Shown piece by piece: positions 1 through 8,597 of a stretch of DNA of 64,000 nt (its first letter is position 1; every line of letters begins with the position of its first letter). The position numbers were made by a program, and so were the translations under genes. The DNA comes from JAANXG01 sp963731035 (GTDB taxonomy: Bacteria; Pseudomonadota; Gammaproteobacteria; Arenicellales; JAANXG01), in the NCBI GenBank assembly GCA_963731035.1, contig CAVSUY010000009.1, positions 124,001 to 188,000 of the forward strand, written 5' to 3'. The notes under the pieces are model-generated. The model worked only from the letters and a program-made list of their open reading frames with translations, had not been told where the DNA came from and made no database searches.

Positions 1-623
1 TAGATCCAGGCGAGGATCGGCGCCTTGCGCTCGTATGCGGATTGCACTTCGGCGAACAGCGCGGCATCGGTGCCGGCATGGACCACTTCATAGTTGAGCC
101 CCAGCGCTTCGACGCGTTCCTCGTCGAACCCGGCCCAGGTGACGGGTCCGGCGAGGTAACGCCCCTTGGGAGCGGTCTCGGGAGTGGAGAATGCCTCCGC
201 GCACTTGTTGAGCGCCTTCCAATCCGGCAGACCCGGGCACTTTTCCTTCATGTAGAGCGGATACCACCACTCCTCGCGGGCATGCATTCCAGTCTCGCCG
301 AGGTCGACGGTGTTGCCGGTCTTGAGACTTTCTTCCAGGGCCTGCTTGCCGGTGGTTTCCCACATCTCCATCGCGACATGGAGGTCTCCGGATTCAAGGC
401 CGGCGAACTGAGCGATGTAGTCGGCCTGCTGGTACTTCACGTTGTAGCCCATCTCTTCCAGCACTCTGCCCATGAGGTGGGTGGTGATGTACTGGCCGGT
501 CCAGTCGTGAATGGTAAGAATGATGGGATCTTTCGATTCCGGCACGGCTCCCATGGCGGATGTCGAAGACATGACGGCGGCGGCGACTGCAACTACAGCC
601 AATCGCTTGATTTTGCTGTACAT
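1..623 (-). CDS. Glycine betaine/choline-type ABC transporter substrate-binding protein (3' end outside window)
   Basis: Periplasmic binding protein of the OpuAC/ProX type, which captures quaternary amines such as glycine betaine for an ABC importer. The first 207 codons are present; the C-terminus runs off the window. The start is the ATG at 623-621, preceded by a strong GGAGGT ribosome-binding site (628-633). Residues 1-25 form a Sec signal peptide (MYSKIKRLAVVAVAAAVMSS). The mature part starts with the family-typical pattern DPIILTIHDWTGQY, followed by GRVLEEMGY and MEMWETTG. The nearby MttB-family methyltransferase suggests that an imported methylated amine is demethylated; this is inference. 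The exact ligand cannot be told. Confidence 0.85.
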   Translation of the reverse strand, partial: MYSKIKRLAVVAVAAAVMSSTSAMGAVPESKDPIILTIHDWTGQYITTHLMGRVLEEMGYNVKYQQADYIAQFAGLESGDLHVAMEMWETTGKQALEESLKTGNTVDLGETGMHAREEWWYPLYMKEKCPGLPDWKALNKCAEAFSTPETAPKGRYLAGPVTWAGFDEERVEALGLNYEVVHAGTDAALFAEVQSAYERKAPILAWI

Positions 624-926
624 AGTTACCTCCTCTTTCTTTGATGATCGCCATGGACGACGCCCGTCACTCGTCGATAAAGGCACGTTTCGGGGGGATC
701 GCCTGTATTCTGGCGGTTTCGATATTTACCCCAAACCCCGGTAAAGTCAACAATCCAAATCCATGTACGTGTGCGCTGTCGTGCGGCACATCATGAAGTT
801 GGCGTTGCGTACTACCGATGGCGTCGAAAGCGTCGTGTTGGTTGCACCAAGTCGCGCAAGAATCGGAATGCTTTCGCGATCGCCGGTTGCTAGACTGATT
901 GCCGCAAGACCAGAGGCAACATACCA
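624..926. other. Divergent intergenic region between the binding-protein gene and the 2OG oxygenase gene
   Basis: About 300 bases between two divergently transcribed genes. Apart from the ribosome-binding site of the leftward gene, no convincing gene, promoter hexamer pair, operator or terminator was recognised. The promoters of both flanking genes presumably lie here. Confidence 0.4.
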
Positions 927-1661
927 ATGGGGAAGTCCAGCACGGAGACCTTTACATCCACGCACCGGCGGATCGTCGACTTCGACTGGGAACGTGTCGC
1001 GATGGGACTCGATCAGGACGGCTGCGCGACCGCCGCAAAGGTGCTCACCGTGGCCGAATGCCGGCGGCTCAGCGCCCTGTACCGAGACGACGATGCATTC
1101 CGCAGGCGGGTCGTGATGGCAAGGCACGGCTTCGGCCAGGGCGAATACCGCTACCTCAGCTATCCATTGCCGGACGAGGTCCAGGCGCTTCGCGAAAGCC
1201 TGTATCCGCCGCTGGCCTCGATAGCCAATCGCTGGGGCAAATGCTTGGGCGAGCGTACCGTGTTCCCCGGCACCCTCCCAAAGTACCTCGCCCGCTGCCA
1301 TCGCGCCGGCCAATCGCGTCCCACACCGCTTATACTCAGGTACCAGCGCGGTGATTACAACTGCCTGCACCAGGACCTGTACGGAGAACTTGTTTTTCCA
1401 TTGCAGGTAACGGTGCTGCTCAGCAACCCCGACCGGGATTTCAGCGGCGGCGAATTCATGCTGGTGGAGAACCGCCCGCGTCGCCAGGCCAGGGGACGGG
1501 TGATCCCGCTGCGGCAGGGCGAGGCGGTAATCTTCCCGGTCCACCATCGCCCGGTGCGCGGCACCCGCGACTACTACCGCGCCACCATACGCCACGGTGT
1601 GAGCCCGTTGCATGCGGGGGAACGTTTCGCCCTCGGTATCATCTTCCACGACGCGGCGTGA
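927..1661 (+). CDS. 2-oxoglutarate/Fe(II)-dependent oxygenase
   Basis: Predicted 244-residue non-haem iron dioxygenase that hydroxylates a substrate with 2-oxoglutarate and O2. The double-stranded beta-helix carries the iron triad H148-x-D150 (NCLHQDLYGE) and H223 (RHGVSP), with the co-substrate arginine R233 (GERFAL). The length fits prolyl-hydroxylase-like stand-alone 2OG enzymes. No signal peptide is visible, so it is probably cytosolic. It stands alone between a quaternary-amine binding protein and an MttB-like methyltransferase on the opposite strand; any role in osmolyte metabolism is only suggested by position. The substrate is unknown. Confidence 0.8.
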   Translation: MGKSSTETFTSTHRRIVDFDWERVAMGLDQDGCATAAKVLTVAECRRLSALYRDDDAFRRRVVMARHGFGQGEYRYLSYPLPDEVQALRESLYPPLASIANRWGKCLGERTVFPGTLPKYLARCHRAGQSRPTPLILRYQRGDYNCLHQDLYGELVFPLQVTVLLSNPDRDFSGGEFMLVENRPRRQARGRVIPLRQGEAVIFPVHHRPVRGTRDYYRATIRHGVSPLHAGERFALGIIFHDAA

Positions 1662-1715
1662 ACCCGGGAGCCGGAGCTGAGAGGTATTTGGTGCGCACAA
1701 ACGGTTTTAGACGAA

Positions 1716-1753
1716 GGGTCCCCTCTCCCTCAGGGAGAGAGCCAGGGTGAGGG
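1716..1753. repeat. CCCTCTCCC/GGTGAGGG palindromic intergenic repeat
   Basis: Short palindrome in which CTCTCCCT is followed by AGGGAGAG and then CAGGGTGAGGG. The same pattern recurs at 21613-21652, three times in 24999-25195, and in reverse orientation at 48222-48269. It is a common intergenic palindrome type in proteobacterial genomes and lies just downstream of the 2OG oxygenase gene. Confidence 0.7.
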
Positions 1754-1815
1754 CAAACGGCGTTTGGAATGGTGCTGTGCTAGTACCTGATCGATAGTTG
1801 ACAGGACCACGGCCA

Positions 1816-1884
1816 GCATGGGTCGGGGGAGGCCTTCGGCGTCCCGCTGAAACCCCTCCCCGGTTCATGCACAGCACTCCCGCC
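1816..1884. repeat. Inverted-repeat element, short relative of the 109-bp element at 54013
   Basis: Arms GCATGGGTCGGGGAGG-like and CCCCTCCCCGGTTCATGC face each other, followed by CAGCACTCCCGC. The right arm and this tail match the right end of the longer element at 54013-54121 (CCCTCCCCGGTCCATGC, then GGGCACTCCCGC). The central portion is shorter, so this looks like a deleted or minimal copy. Confidence 0.55.
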
Positions 1885-2011
1885 AACAATCTGAACACCC
1901 GCACCAAACAGCGCCCCCCACAAGATATTTAAGTCCCACGACCGCAGCACGACATGGGTTGTCGGGCTGAAGCCCGACCTTCAGGGTATATTCCGCAAGC
2001 GCGAGAGGGTT

Positions 2012-2170
2012 CTAGCAGGCTGTTGAAAAACAGCCTGCTAGTGTGAGACAGGGATGTCTCGCCGCGAATCAAGCACTGTAAGTGCTTAATTCGGCGTAGC
2101 CGAGTGCGGACAGGCGCCGCGCCCGGCGCGTTGAAAAAGGCCAGGATGGCGTTTTTCAACATCCTGCTAG
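2012..2170. mobile_element. MITE-like 159-bp element, copy 1
   Basis: Non-coding element with 20-bp terminal inverted repeats, left 2012-2031 (CTAGCAGGCTGTTGAAAAAC) and right 2151-2170, matching at 19 of 20 positions. The outermost CTAG at both ends could be a 4-bp target duplication of the YTAR type used by IS5-family transposases, which is inference. The left end also forms a 13-bp perfect hairpin with a GAAA loop (2012-2041). A second copy lies at 55132-55290 with about 95% identity. Small open frames in both copies encode near-identical peptides on the minus strand but are repeat-derived and are not called as genes. Confidence 0.8.
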
Positions 2171-2225
2171 TGGTTCCGGCGTGCTCCGGGTTGTGGTGTT
2201 GGGGGGAGAAGTCGCTTGTGTTCGG

Positions 2226-3776
2226 CTAGGGATCGCCGGTGCCGATGTCGGCTTTTCGGCGTGCAACGTAGTCGTCTATGGCCTCGCGCCGCGCGGGGTC
2301 GATGGGCGGTGGCTCGAACTCCTCCAGTACCTTTTGCCAGATTTCCGTGGCGCGGGCGGTCGCGGTCTTGGCACCGGCCAGCACCCAGTTCTCGTGGTTC
2401 TGCCAGTCGCTGAGCAGCGGCTCGTAGAACGCGGTCCTGTATCGCTCCATGGTATGCCCGGTTCCGAAGAAGTGGCCGCCCGGTCCCACCTCGTTGATGG
2501 CCTCCAGGCCGATTTCATCCTCGGAGACCTCGATGGGTCGCAGCGTGCGGGCCATGGCCTGAAGCGACTCGATGTCGATGATGGCCTTTTCGAACGACGC
2601 CACCAATCCGCCCTCGAGCCAGCCCGCGGCGTGATAGACGATGTTGCCGTGACCCATCACGGCACCCCACAGGGCGGCCTGGGTCTCGTAAACCGCCTGG
2701 GCGTCCGCGGCATTGGAAGCATTGCAGGCACTGGTACGGTAGGGCAGCCCGTAGCGGCGGGCGAGCTGGCCACCGGCGATGTTGGCCAAGGCGTTTTCGG
2801 GGGTTCCGAATGCCGGGGCACCAGACCGCATATCGACATTGGAGGTGAATCCACCGTAGACACAGGGAGCACCCGGGCTGGCGAGCTGAACCATGGCAAG
2901 ACCGAATACCGCCTCGGCGTTCTGCTGCACCAGCGCGCCCGAAAGCGTGGCCGGCGTCATGGCCCCCATCAGGGTGAACGGAGTGACGATGACGGCCTGC
3001 CCGTGCCGCGCCATGTAAATGGCGGCGTCCGCCATGGTGTCGTCCAGCTTGCGCGGCGAATTCACATTGATATTGGTGATTACGGACGGATCTCCCTTCA
3101 GGTCGTCCACCGACAGGCCGCGCCCGAGCGCGATCATTGCCACCGCGTCGCGGACCCTTCCTTCACCGATGGGCACCGCGCTGAATATCTTATCCGTGAG
3201 CAGGATTGTCTCCCGGTAGGTGTCCAGGTGGCGGTTGTTGGGCGGTAGCTCAATGGGGGCAGTGGTCTGATTGCCCATCATGGAGATGACATTGAAGTAC
3301 TGGGCCAGGCTTACCAGCTTGCGATAGTCCTCGAGATTCCCGGCACGTCGACCGTTGATACAGTCGTGGACGTTTGGGGGTCCGGAGACAAATCCGAAGT
3401 GGATGTTGTTGGCGCCGATATCGATCGCCTTGGATGGGTTCCGAGGTGTGAGCACGAAGGTGGGGGGAGCGTGCGACAGTGCTTCCATGAACAACTCCCT
3501 GGGGGCCCGCACCATTTCACTGTTTTCGTCCACCTCGGCCCCGGCCTGCCTGAAGAGTTGCCTCGCCTGGGCCGACAGCAGCTCGATACCCTGCTCCTCG
3601 AGCAGTCGCATCGAGGTGTCGTGAATCATTTCCAGCTGTTCGGGGGACAGCGCTTCCAGCGGCGCGAAGCGGCTCTTCAATGCCTGGAACGGAAGCTGGC
3701 GAATACCAGGCTGCGGTTGCCCTTCGGTCCCAGAGGAACGGCTGCGTCGGCTTCGTCGTCTTCTTGGCTCGGCCAT
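2226..3776 (-). CDS. Trimethylamine methyltransferase (MttB) family protein, non-pyrrolysine type
   Basis: 516-residue member of the MttB superfamily, which transfers a methyl group from a quaternary or tertiary amine to a corrinoid protein. The frame is uninterrupted, with no in-frame amber codon, so it belongs to the pyrrolysine-free branch whose studied member MtgB acts on glycine betaine. Family features include LSPEQLEMIHDTSMRLLEEQ near the N-terminus and the C-terminal block GPGGHFFGTGHTMERYRTAFYEP. The start is taken at ATG 3776, before a very basic Arg/Ser-rich N-terminus; an upstream TTG would add 13 residues. No corrinoid protein or corrinoid activase gene is visible here, so the methyl acceptor would have to be encoded elsewhere. 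Confidence 0.85.
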   Translation of the reverse strand: MAEPRRRRSRRSRSSGTEGQPQPGIRQLPFQALKSRFAPLEALSPEQLEMIHDTSMRLLEEQGIELLSAQARQLFRQAGAEVDENSEMVRAPRELFMEALSHAPPTFVLTPRNPSKAIDIGANNIHFGFVSGPPNVHDCINGRRAGNLEDYRKLVSLAQYFNVISMMGNQTTAPIELPPNNRHLDTYRETILLTDKIFSAVPIGEGRVRDAVAMIALGRGLSVDDLKGDPSVITNINVNSPRKLDDTMADAAIYMARHGQAVIVTPFTLMGAMTPATLSGALVQQNAEAVFGLAMVQLASPGAPCVYGGFTSNVDMRSGAPAFGTPENALANIAGGQLARRYGLPYRTSACNASNAADAQAVYETQAALWGAVMGHGNIVYHAAGWLEGGLVASFEKAIIDIESLQAMARTLRPIEVSEDEIGLEAINEVGPGGHFFGTGHTMERYRTAFYEPLLSDWQNHENWVLAGAKTATARATEIWQKVLEEFEPPPIDPARREAIDDYVARRKADIGTGDP

Positions 3777-4024
3777 GGGTTTCTCGGCTTTTGCTTTACA
3801 GTGTTGCAGCAGCAATAGTGCCTGCGTAGCCCGCCGGCCTATCGGCCAAATCCGGCCTATCCTGTAATCACATCGACGTCGAGTCCTGACAGTGCTGACT
3901 GGGCCACGCTTACGCGATGCCGCCGCGGCATGGTCTAATGCGCGTGTTCAAGTGTGGACAGCGACGCTGGTCGCGGCGGCAACACGAGGACCCAGCCACG
4001 TCCGGAATCTCGAATTTTCCATTC

Positions 4025-4267
4025 GTGCGAAAGCCTTCTGCACGAAGCATCCTGACAGTGCTCGCACTGGTCTGGATTACGGCGACATCGACCGGTGCCG
4101 CGGCGCCCCTGCCCCTCGACAAGATCCTGCTTCCGGAAGGCTTTCGTATCGAGCTGTATGCCCGCGACCCAAATGCCCGTTCCATGACCTTGAGCACCGC
4201 CGGCATATTGTACGTAGGGAATCGCAGCGGCGGCGTCTACGCGGTGGTGGATGCCGGCGTCGACTGA
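4025..4267 (+). pseudogene. Truncated sorbosone/PQQ glucose dehydrogenase-like fragment
   Basis: An 81-codon remnant with an N-terminal signal sequence (ARSILTVLALVWITATSTG) followed by LPLDKILLPEGFRIELYARD and ARSMTLSTAGILYVGNRSG. This is the beginning of the secreted beta-propeller family of sorbosone/aldose-sugar dehydrogenases, which normally continues for another 300 or more residues. Here the frame stops at 4267 and nothing downstream restores the propeller. The GTG at 4025 is a possible original start; an in-frame ATG exists at 3917. The flanks 3777-4024 and 4268-4489 hold no other recognisable gene, apart from a TATAAT hexamer at 4348-4353 that lacks a well-spaced -35 partner. Confidence 0.6.
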
Positions 4268-4489
4268 TCGGTCGTCCGGAAGATCGCGCGGGACAACGAA
4301 GTAAAATCTCCAAACGCACCCCCGAGGTCGTTGCCTCACGAGAGCCTTATAATCGGCCGCCAGGGGCCATGGACAGCGTCCCTTCAAACGAACGGAGCTA
4401 CGATAGGGAAGTGAATATCGAATGAAGAGCCCGCTATCCCATCGAGGATGAGAGGGTGGGCAACAGTCATCGTCAACGAGATCAGCATC

Positions 4490-4894
4490 ATGATAGGCCG
4501 ACTCAATCACGTCGCCATCGTCGTCCCCGACCTGGGCGCGGCGAGCTGTATTTATCGGGAGCAACTGGGTGCCGTGGTATCCGAGCCCGTGGACCTGCCC
4601 GAACATGGTGTCACGACCGTGTTCGTGCAGCTGCCCAATACCAAGATCGAGCTGCTGCATCCGCTGGGTGACGATTCTCCGGTTGCAGCGTTCCTGCAGC
4701 GTCATCCCGGCGGCGGTATGCATCATCTTTGCTACGAGGTGGAGGACGTCAAAGCGGCAGCCCGGCGCCTGTCCAAGCAGGGGGCACGCGTGCTGGGGGA
4801 CGGCAATCCGAGGACCGGTGCCCACGGCAAGCCCGTTGTGTTTCTTCATCCAAAGGATTTCTGCGGCACGCTCATCGAGCTGGAGCAGGTGTGA
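4490..4894 (+). CDS. mce: Methylmalonyl-CoA epimerase
   Basis: 134-residue vicinal-oxygen-chelate protein that interconverts (R)- and (S)-methylmalonyl-CoA in propionate metabolism. The start at 4490 gives the family-typical N-terminus RLNHVAIVVPDL; an in-frame ATG at 4448 would add 14 unrelated residues. Metal ligands expected for the family are visible as H7 (LNHVA), E54 (KIELLHP), H79 (GGGMHHLCYEV) and E130 (LIELEQV). The C-terminal HGKPVVFLHPKDFCGTLIELEQ is diagnostic. It is monocistronic here; methylmalonyl-CoA mutase and propionyl-CoA carboxylase are not in the window. Confidence 0.85.
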   Translation: MIGRLNHVAIVVPDLGAASCIYREQLGAVVSEPVDLPEHGVTTVFVQLPNTKIELLHPLGDDSPVAAFLQRHPGGGMHHLCYEVEDVKAAARRLSKQGARVLGDGNPRTGAHGKPVVFLHPKDFCGTLIELEQV

Positions 4895-5123
4895 ACCAAT
4901 CATGGTCCACGGACCGGAATCCGGAGGCAACCGGTTCAGCGATCCGGCGCCGCCTTGGTGCGCTACAGCCCCTGCTCTACCGTCAAGTACCCATCAGCCG
5001 CCACATGGAGGCTGCAGGATTCGTGGGTACGTATGCCACGGCGTGGCCGTGTCAATCACGGAGTGGTCCAGCAAACGCACAAGGCTGAATCCGCTGCGTA
5101 ATCCCGGGCGGCGCAGGACTTCT

Positions 5124-6089
5124 CTATGAACGCTGGCCGGCGGCGGTGATGGTTTCCAGATTGATCGCCGGCACGTACTCAATCTCTTTCCCGGCGCCGC
5201 GTGCGGCTTTCTTTATGATGCTCTCGAGATTGGGACGCTTTTCGGCCGGGGCCTCTCCCGATCCGATTCCGCCGCCCAGTTCGATGATCTTCTCTACGCC
5301 GTCGTCCAGGGCGGTCTGCAGGCAGCCGGCCCAGTTTACCGGGTGGAAAAGCTGGAAGAATAGCCGTGCCTTGATCTGCTGCGGATCGGGGTCGTGGTAG
5401 GTGCCGGTGTAATTCGACAGGACCTTGAACGCCGGCTCGCCGATGCGGGCGTCGTCCAGCACTGCTCGAAAGCGGCGCGCCGCGTCAACCATGTAGTAGG
5501 TGTGGAATGCGCCTTCGGTCCTCAGGCGGACGGGCCGTCGCTTGGGGTTGGCTTCCTGAAACGCGGTCTCCAGCTGGTCGAGGTCTGCCGAAGCGCCGGC
5601 GACGACAGTCTGCTGCGCCAGGTTGATTCCGCCGATGGCGCAATAGAACTTGTCCGACCACCCCCGCGCCTCCTCCAGGCCCACGGGCAGCGCGGACATC
5701 TCCCCTTCACCAAAATCTCCCATTAGCTCGCCGCGGTTCTGGACCAGGCGCAGGGCATCCTCGAAGGTGAGGGCACCCGCCGCCACCAGCGCCGAGTATT
5801 CTCCGAGGCTGTGCCCGGCGGAGGCCGACGCGGCGACGTCGCCGGCTACTTCCTGCAGCACTTGCAGGCACGCGATGTGGTGGGTGAGCAGCGCAGGCTG
5901 CGTGAAGCGGGTAAGGTTGATCTTGTCGTCGGGGTCGTCGAAGGACAGCCTCTTGATGTCGTAGCCGAGCACTTCGCTCGCTTGCTGATAGGTCTGGTCG
6001 GCGACGTCGAAAGCGCCGCACAGGTCGCTGCCCATGCCTTTGTACTGGGAGCCCTGTCCGGGAAAGATCAGCAGGGTTTGCGATGTCAT
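5124..6089 (-). CDS. ACP S-malonyltransferase (FabD)-like acyltransferase
   Basis: 321-residue acyltransferase that would move malonyl from CoA to an acyl-carrier protein. The nucleophile motif GHSLGEYSALVAAGAL places the serine at residue 94. The oxyanion/substrate arginine is R119 (VQNRGELM), the histidine is H196 (GAFHTYYM), and the QLFHPVNW glutamine is kept. The C-terminus (GGGIGSGEAP, then KKAARGAGKEIEYVP) differs from housekeeping FabD. The start ATG at 6089 is preceded by AGAGGA. It closes the leftward priA-pqiA-argS-SPOR cluster and no fab gene is nearby, so it may be a second acyltransferase rather than the primary FabD. Confidence 0.75.
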   Translation of the reverse strand: MTSQTLLIFPGQGSQYKGMGSDLCGAFDVADQTYQQASEVLGYDIKRLSFDDPDDKINLTRFTQPALLTHHIACLQVLQEVAGDVAASASAGHSLGEYSALVAAGALTFEDALRLVQNRGELMGDFGEGEMSALPVGLEEARGWSDKFYCAIGGINLAQQTVVAGASADLDQLETAFQEANPKRRPVRLRTEGAFHTYYMVDAARRFRAVLDDARIGEPAFKVLSNYTGTYHDPDPQQIKARLFFQLFHPVNWAGCLQTALDDGVEKIIELGGGIGSGEAPAEKRPNLESIIKKAARGAGKEIEYVPAINLETITAAGQRS

Positions 6090-6189
6090 GTGTCGGTCCT
6101 CTATTTTTTCTCTTGGTCCGGACGACGGCGCGGGCCGATATGGCCCCGCCCTCTCAATTTGTGAACCCCCCGCGTGCGAGAGGAATCGG

Positions 6190-6786
6190 CTATCCTGAAT
6201 TATCGAGGCGGATAGCCAGGGCGTTGATGCCGAGCTTCGCCAGACGTTTTCTGTCGAGCAGGACCTTTCGTTTGCTGTCGTAAGGTCCCATGCGAACGCG
6301 GTAGTACATTCCTTTGGACCGAATGCTAACTCTTTGCACCACGGCTTCAAAGCCGGCCAGGGCCAACTTGGCCTTCATTTCCTCGGCGTCGCGGGCGGAT
6401 CTGTAGGCGCCGGCCTGCAGTATGTAACGTCTGTCCGGCTGCTCTTCCTTCACGGGCTCGTCGTCGCTGATGATATCGCCGTCGGACATCAGGTCGTCCA
6501 TGTTGGGCAGCACTTCGTGGTAGTCGAGTTTGACCTCGGGTGCCGGCTTGGGTGCCTTGGCGGGGACCGCGGACTTGGTCGGGACGCGGGGCGCCTCCTC
6601 CTTCTTCAAGAGGGAACGTATGCCGCTGCCGAACTGCCCCGGACGATCTTCCCGGGAGCCCACGTACAGCGCGGTGAGTATCGCCGCGCACATCAGGCCC
6701 ACTACCAGGGTGCCCCACGGCATGCGCCTCCGTCCGCGCTTCCTGCGCGTGCCTGAGCCGCGTGATTTTCTGCGCGCCTGCGCCAC
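6190..6786 (-). CDS. SPOR-domain membrane protein (FtsN-like)
   Basis: 198-residue bitopic inner-membrane protein. A very basic cytoplasmic N-terminus (residues 1-22) is followed by one transmembrane helix (about 23-42), a Pro/Ala/Lys linker, and a C-terminal SPOR domain (about 117-195, starting RRYILQAGAYRSARDAEEM). SPOR domains bind denuded septal peptidoglycan glycans. The layout matches FtsN-type division proteins, and the gene follows argS by a single base, as ftsN-like genes do in many gammaproteobacteria. Whether it is the essential FtsN cannot be told. Confidence 0.8.
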   Translation of the reverse strand: MAQARRKSRGSGTRRKRGRRRMPWGTLVVGLMCAAILTALYVGSREDRPGQFGSGIRSLLKKEEAPRVPTKSAVPAKAPKPAPEVKLDYHEVLPNMDDLMSDGDIISDDEPVKEEQPDRRYILQAGAYRSARDAEEMKAKLALAGFEAVVQRVSIRSKGMYYRVRMGPYDSKRKVLLDRKRLAKLGINALAIRLDNSG

Positions 6787-6787
6787 G

Positions 6788-8530
6788 CTACATGGAGTTC
6801 GGAGCGGACACGCCGATCAGCGACAAGCCGTTGTAGAGCACCTGCCGGGTGGCATCGATCAAGGCAAGCCGGGCATTACGGCGCTCCGTGTCGGATTCCA
6901 GGAACCGGTGGGCGTTATAGTAAGTGTGCAGGCCGTTGGCGAGCTCGCGCAGATAGAACACGACTTGGTGCGGCTCGAAGCTCGCCGCGGCCGAGGCCAC
7001 CACGTCCGGGTAGCGGGCCAGCAGCTTCGCGAGGTCCAGCTCGTGTTCTTCGCCGAGCAGCCCCGGATCCGCGCTTGCCAGCCCATCGATTTTCATGCCC
7101 CGGTCACGGGCCTGCTCGAAGACGCTGCATATACGCGCGTGGGCGTACTGCACGTAGTACACCGGGTTATCGTTGGACTGGGACGTGGCCAGGTCCAGAT
7201 CGAAGTCGAGGTGCTGGTCGGGCTTGCGCTGCACGTAGAAGAAACGAGCGGCGTCGGTGCCGACCTCCTTGCGCAGTTCACGCAGGGTGACGAACTCACC
7301 GCTGCGAGTAGACATTGACACTTTTTTCCCCCCGCGATACAGCACGGCGAATTGCACGAACTCCACGCGCAGGCGGTCGCCGTCGCCGCCGCAAGCCTGC
7401 ACCGCTGCTCTTACACGCGGGAAATAGCCGTGGTGGTCCGCCCCCAGCACGTCGATCATGACGTCGTAGCCGCGGTCGAACTTGTCCAAGTGGTAGGCGA
7501 TGTCCGGGGCGAAGTAGGTGGGCACGCCGTTTTCCCGCACCACCACGCGGTCCTTCTCGTCGCCGAATTCGCTCGAGCGGAACCACACCGCGCCGTCCTT
7601 CTCGTAGGTATAGCCGGAGCGGCGCAGCCGGTCTATGGTGCGTTCGAGCGCCCCTGAGTCGCGCAGTGATTGCTCGGAGAACCAGCGATCGAAGACCACG
7701 CCGAACTCCTGGAGATCGGAGCGTATGTCTTCCAGCAGCCAGCTCCGGCCGGTCTCCAGCACCAACTGGAATTCGGTCTCACCCAGTTCCTCGCGCATCC
7801 AGCTGATCGATTCGTCCAGTGCTTGCTCGTCGTCCGCCGCCAGCATGTCCATGCGGTCGCTGTCGGGAACTCTCGCCAGGGAATCGCCCCGGGACCGTCT
7901 CACCAGCTCGGCGATTTGCCTGATGTACTCGCCCTGGTAAGCGCGTGCCGGAAACGGCAGCTCGGGTGTCGACGCCTGGAGATAGCGCAGCCAGATGCTC
8001 AGGGTCAGGATGTCCATCTGCCTGCCGGAATCGTTGACGTAGTATTCCCGCTCGACATCGTATCCGGCCGCCGTCAGCAGCCTCCCTAAAGTATCGCCGT
8101 AGGCGGCGCCCCGCCCGTGCCCTACGTGCAGCGGCCCGGTCGGATTGGCGGATACGAACTCGATCAGAACCCGCCGGCCGTCGCCCAGGCCGCATCGTCC
8201 GAAGCGCTCGCCTTCCTCCCGGATACGCGTGACCACGTCGAACTGCGCCGCCGCGGCGATGAAGACGTTGATGAAGCCGGGGCCGGCGATCTCCACCTTG
8301 TCGATCATCGGTGCGGAGGGAAGCTTCTCGATGATCGACTGCGCCAACTCCCGCGGCGCCATTCCCGCCGGCTTGGCGAGGGCAAGGGCGACGTTGGTGG
8401 ACAGGTCGCCGTGACCCTTCTGTCGGGGCTGCTCGAACCGGGGTTCGATAGGGCAGTCGGACGGTAGTACGCCCTGCTCGCGCAGCCGTTCCAGGGCATC
8501 GGCGAATATTGCGTGCAGCGCGTCTTTCAA
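6788..8530 (-). CDS. argS: Arginyl-tRNA synthetase
   Basis: 580-residue class I aminoacyl-tRNA synthetase charging tRNA-Arg in the cytosol. The HIGH-type signature is HVGH at 135-138 (NPTGPLHVGHGRGAA), and the KMSKS-like loop appears as KKVSMSTRSGEFVT. The N-terminal tRNA-recognition domain and the C-terminal DALR anticodon-binding domain are both present, and the protein is full length. It sits between pqiA-like (67 bases upstream) and the SPOR gene (1 base downstream), so the three are probably co-transcribed. Confidence 0.97.
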   Translation of the reverse strand: MKDALHAIFADALERLREQGVLPSDCPIEPRFEQPRQKGHGDLSTNVALALAKPAGMAPRELAQSIIEKLPSAPMIDKVEIAGPGFINVFIAAAAQFDVVTRIREEGERFGRCGLGDGRRVLIEFVSANPTGPLHVGHGRGAAYGDTLGRLLTAAGYDVEREYYVNDSGRQMDILTLSIWLRYLQASTPELPFPARAYQGEYIRQIAELVRRSRGDSLARVPDSDRMDMLAADDEQALDESISWMREELGETEFQLVLETGRSWLLEDIRSDLQEFGVVFDRWFSEQSLRDSGALERTIDRLRRSGYTYEKDGAVWFRSSEFGDEKDRVVVRENGVPTYFAPDIAYHLDKFDRGYDVMIDVLGADHHGYFPRVRAAVQACGGDGDRLRVEFVQFAVLYRGGKKVSMSTRSGEFVTLRELRKEVGTDAARFFYVQRKPDQHLDFDLDLATSQSNDNPVYYVQYAHARICSVFEQARDRGMKIDGLASADPGLLGEEHELDLAKLLARYPDVVASAAASFEPHQVVFYLRELANGLHTYYNAHRFLESDTERRNARLALIDATRQVLYNGLSLIGVSAPNSM

Positions 8531-8597
8531 TGCAGGAAGCCTTGCTCAAAAAAGTGGGCGCGATTCTAACAGGATGAAACCGCCATGTTAGCCGAAA

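Noticed and set aside
1929..2162. Small minus-strand open frame, matching a similar one at 55067-55414
   Set aside because: The shared peptide is simply the translation of the 159-bp repeat; no ribosome-binding site or function, so not called as genes.
4348..4353. TATAAT hexamer as a promoter for mce
   Set aside because: No -35 hexamer at 16-18 bases; TTGCCT lies only 11 bases upstream.
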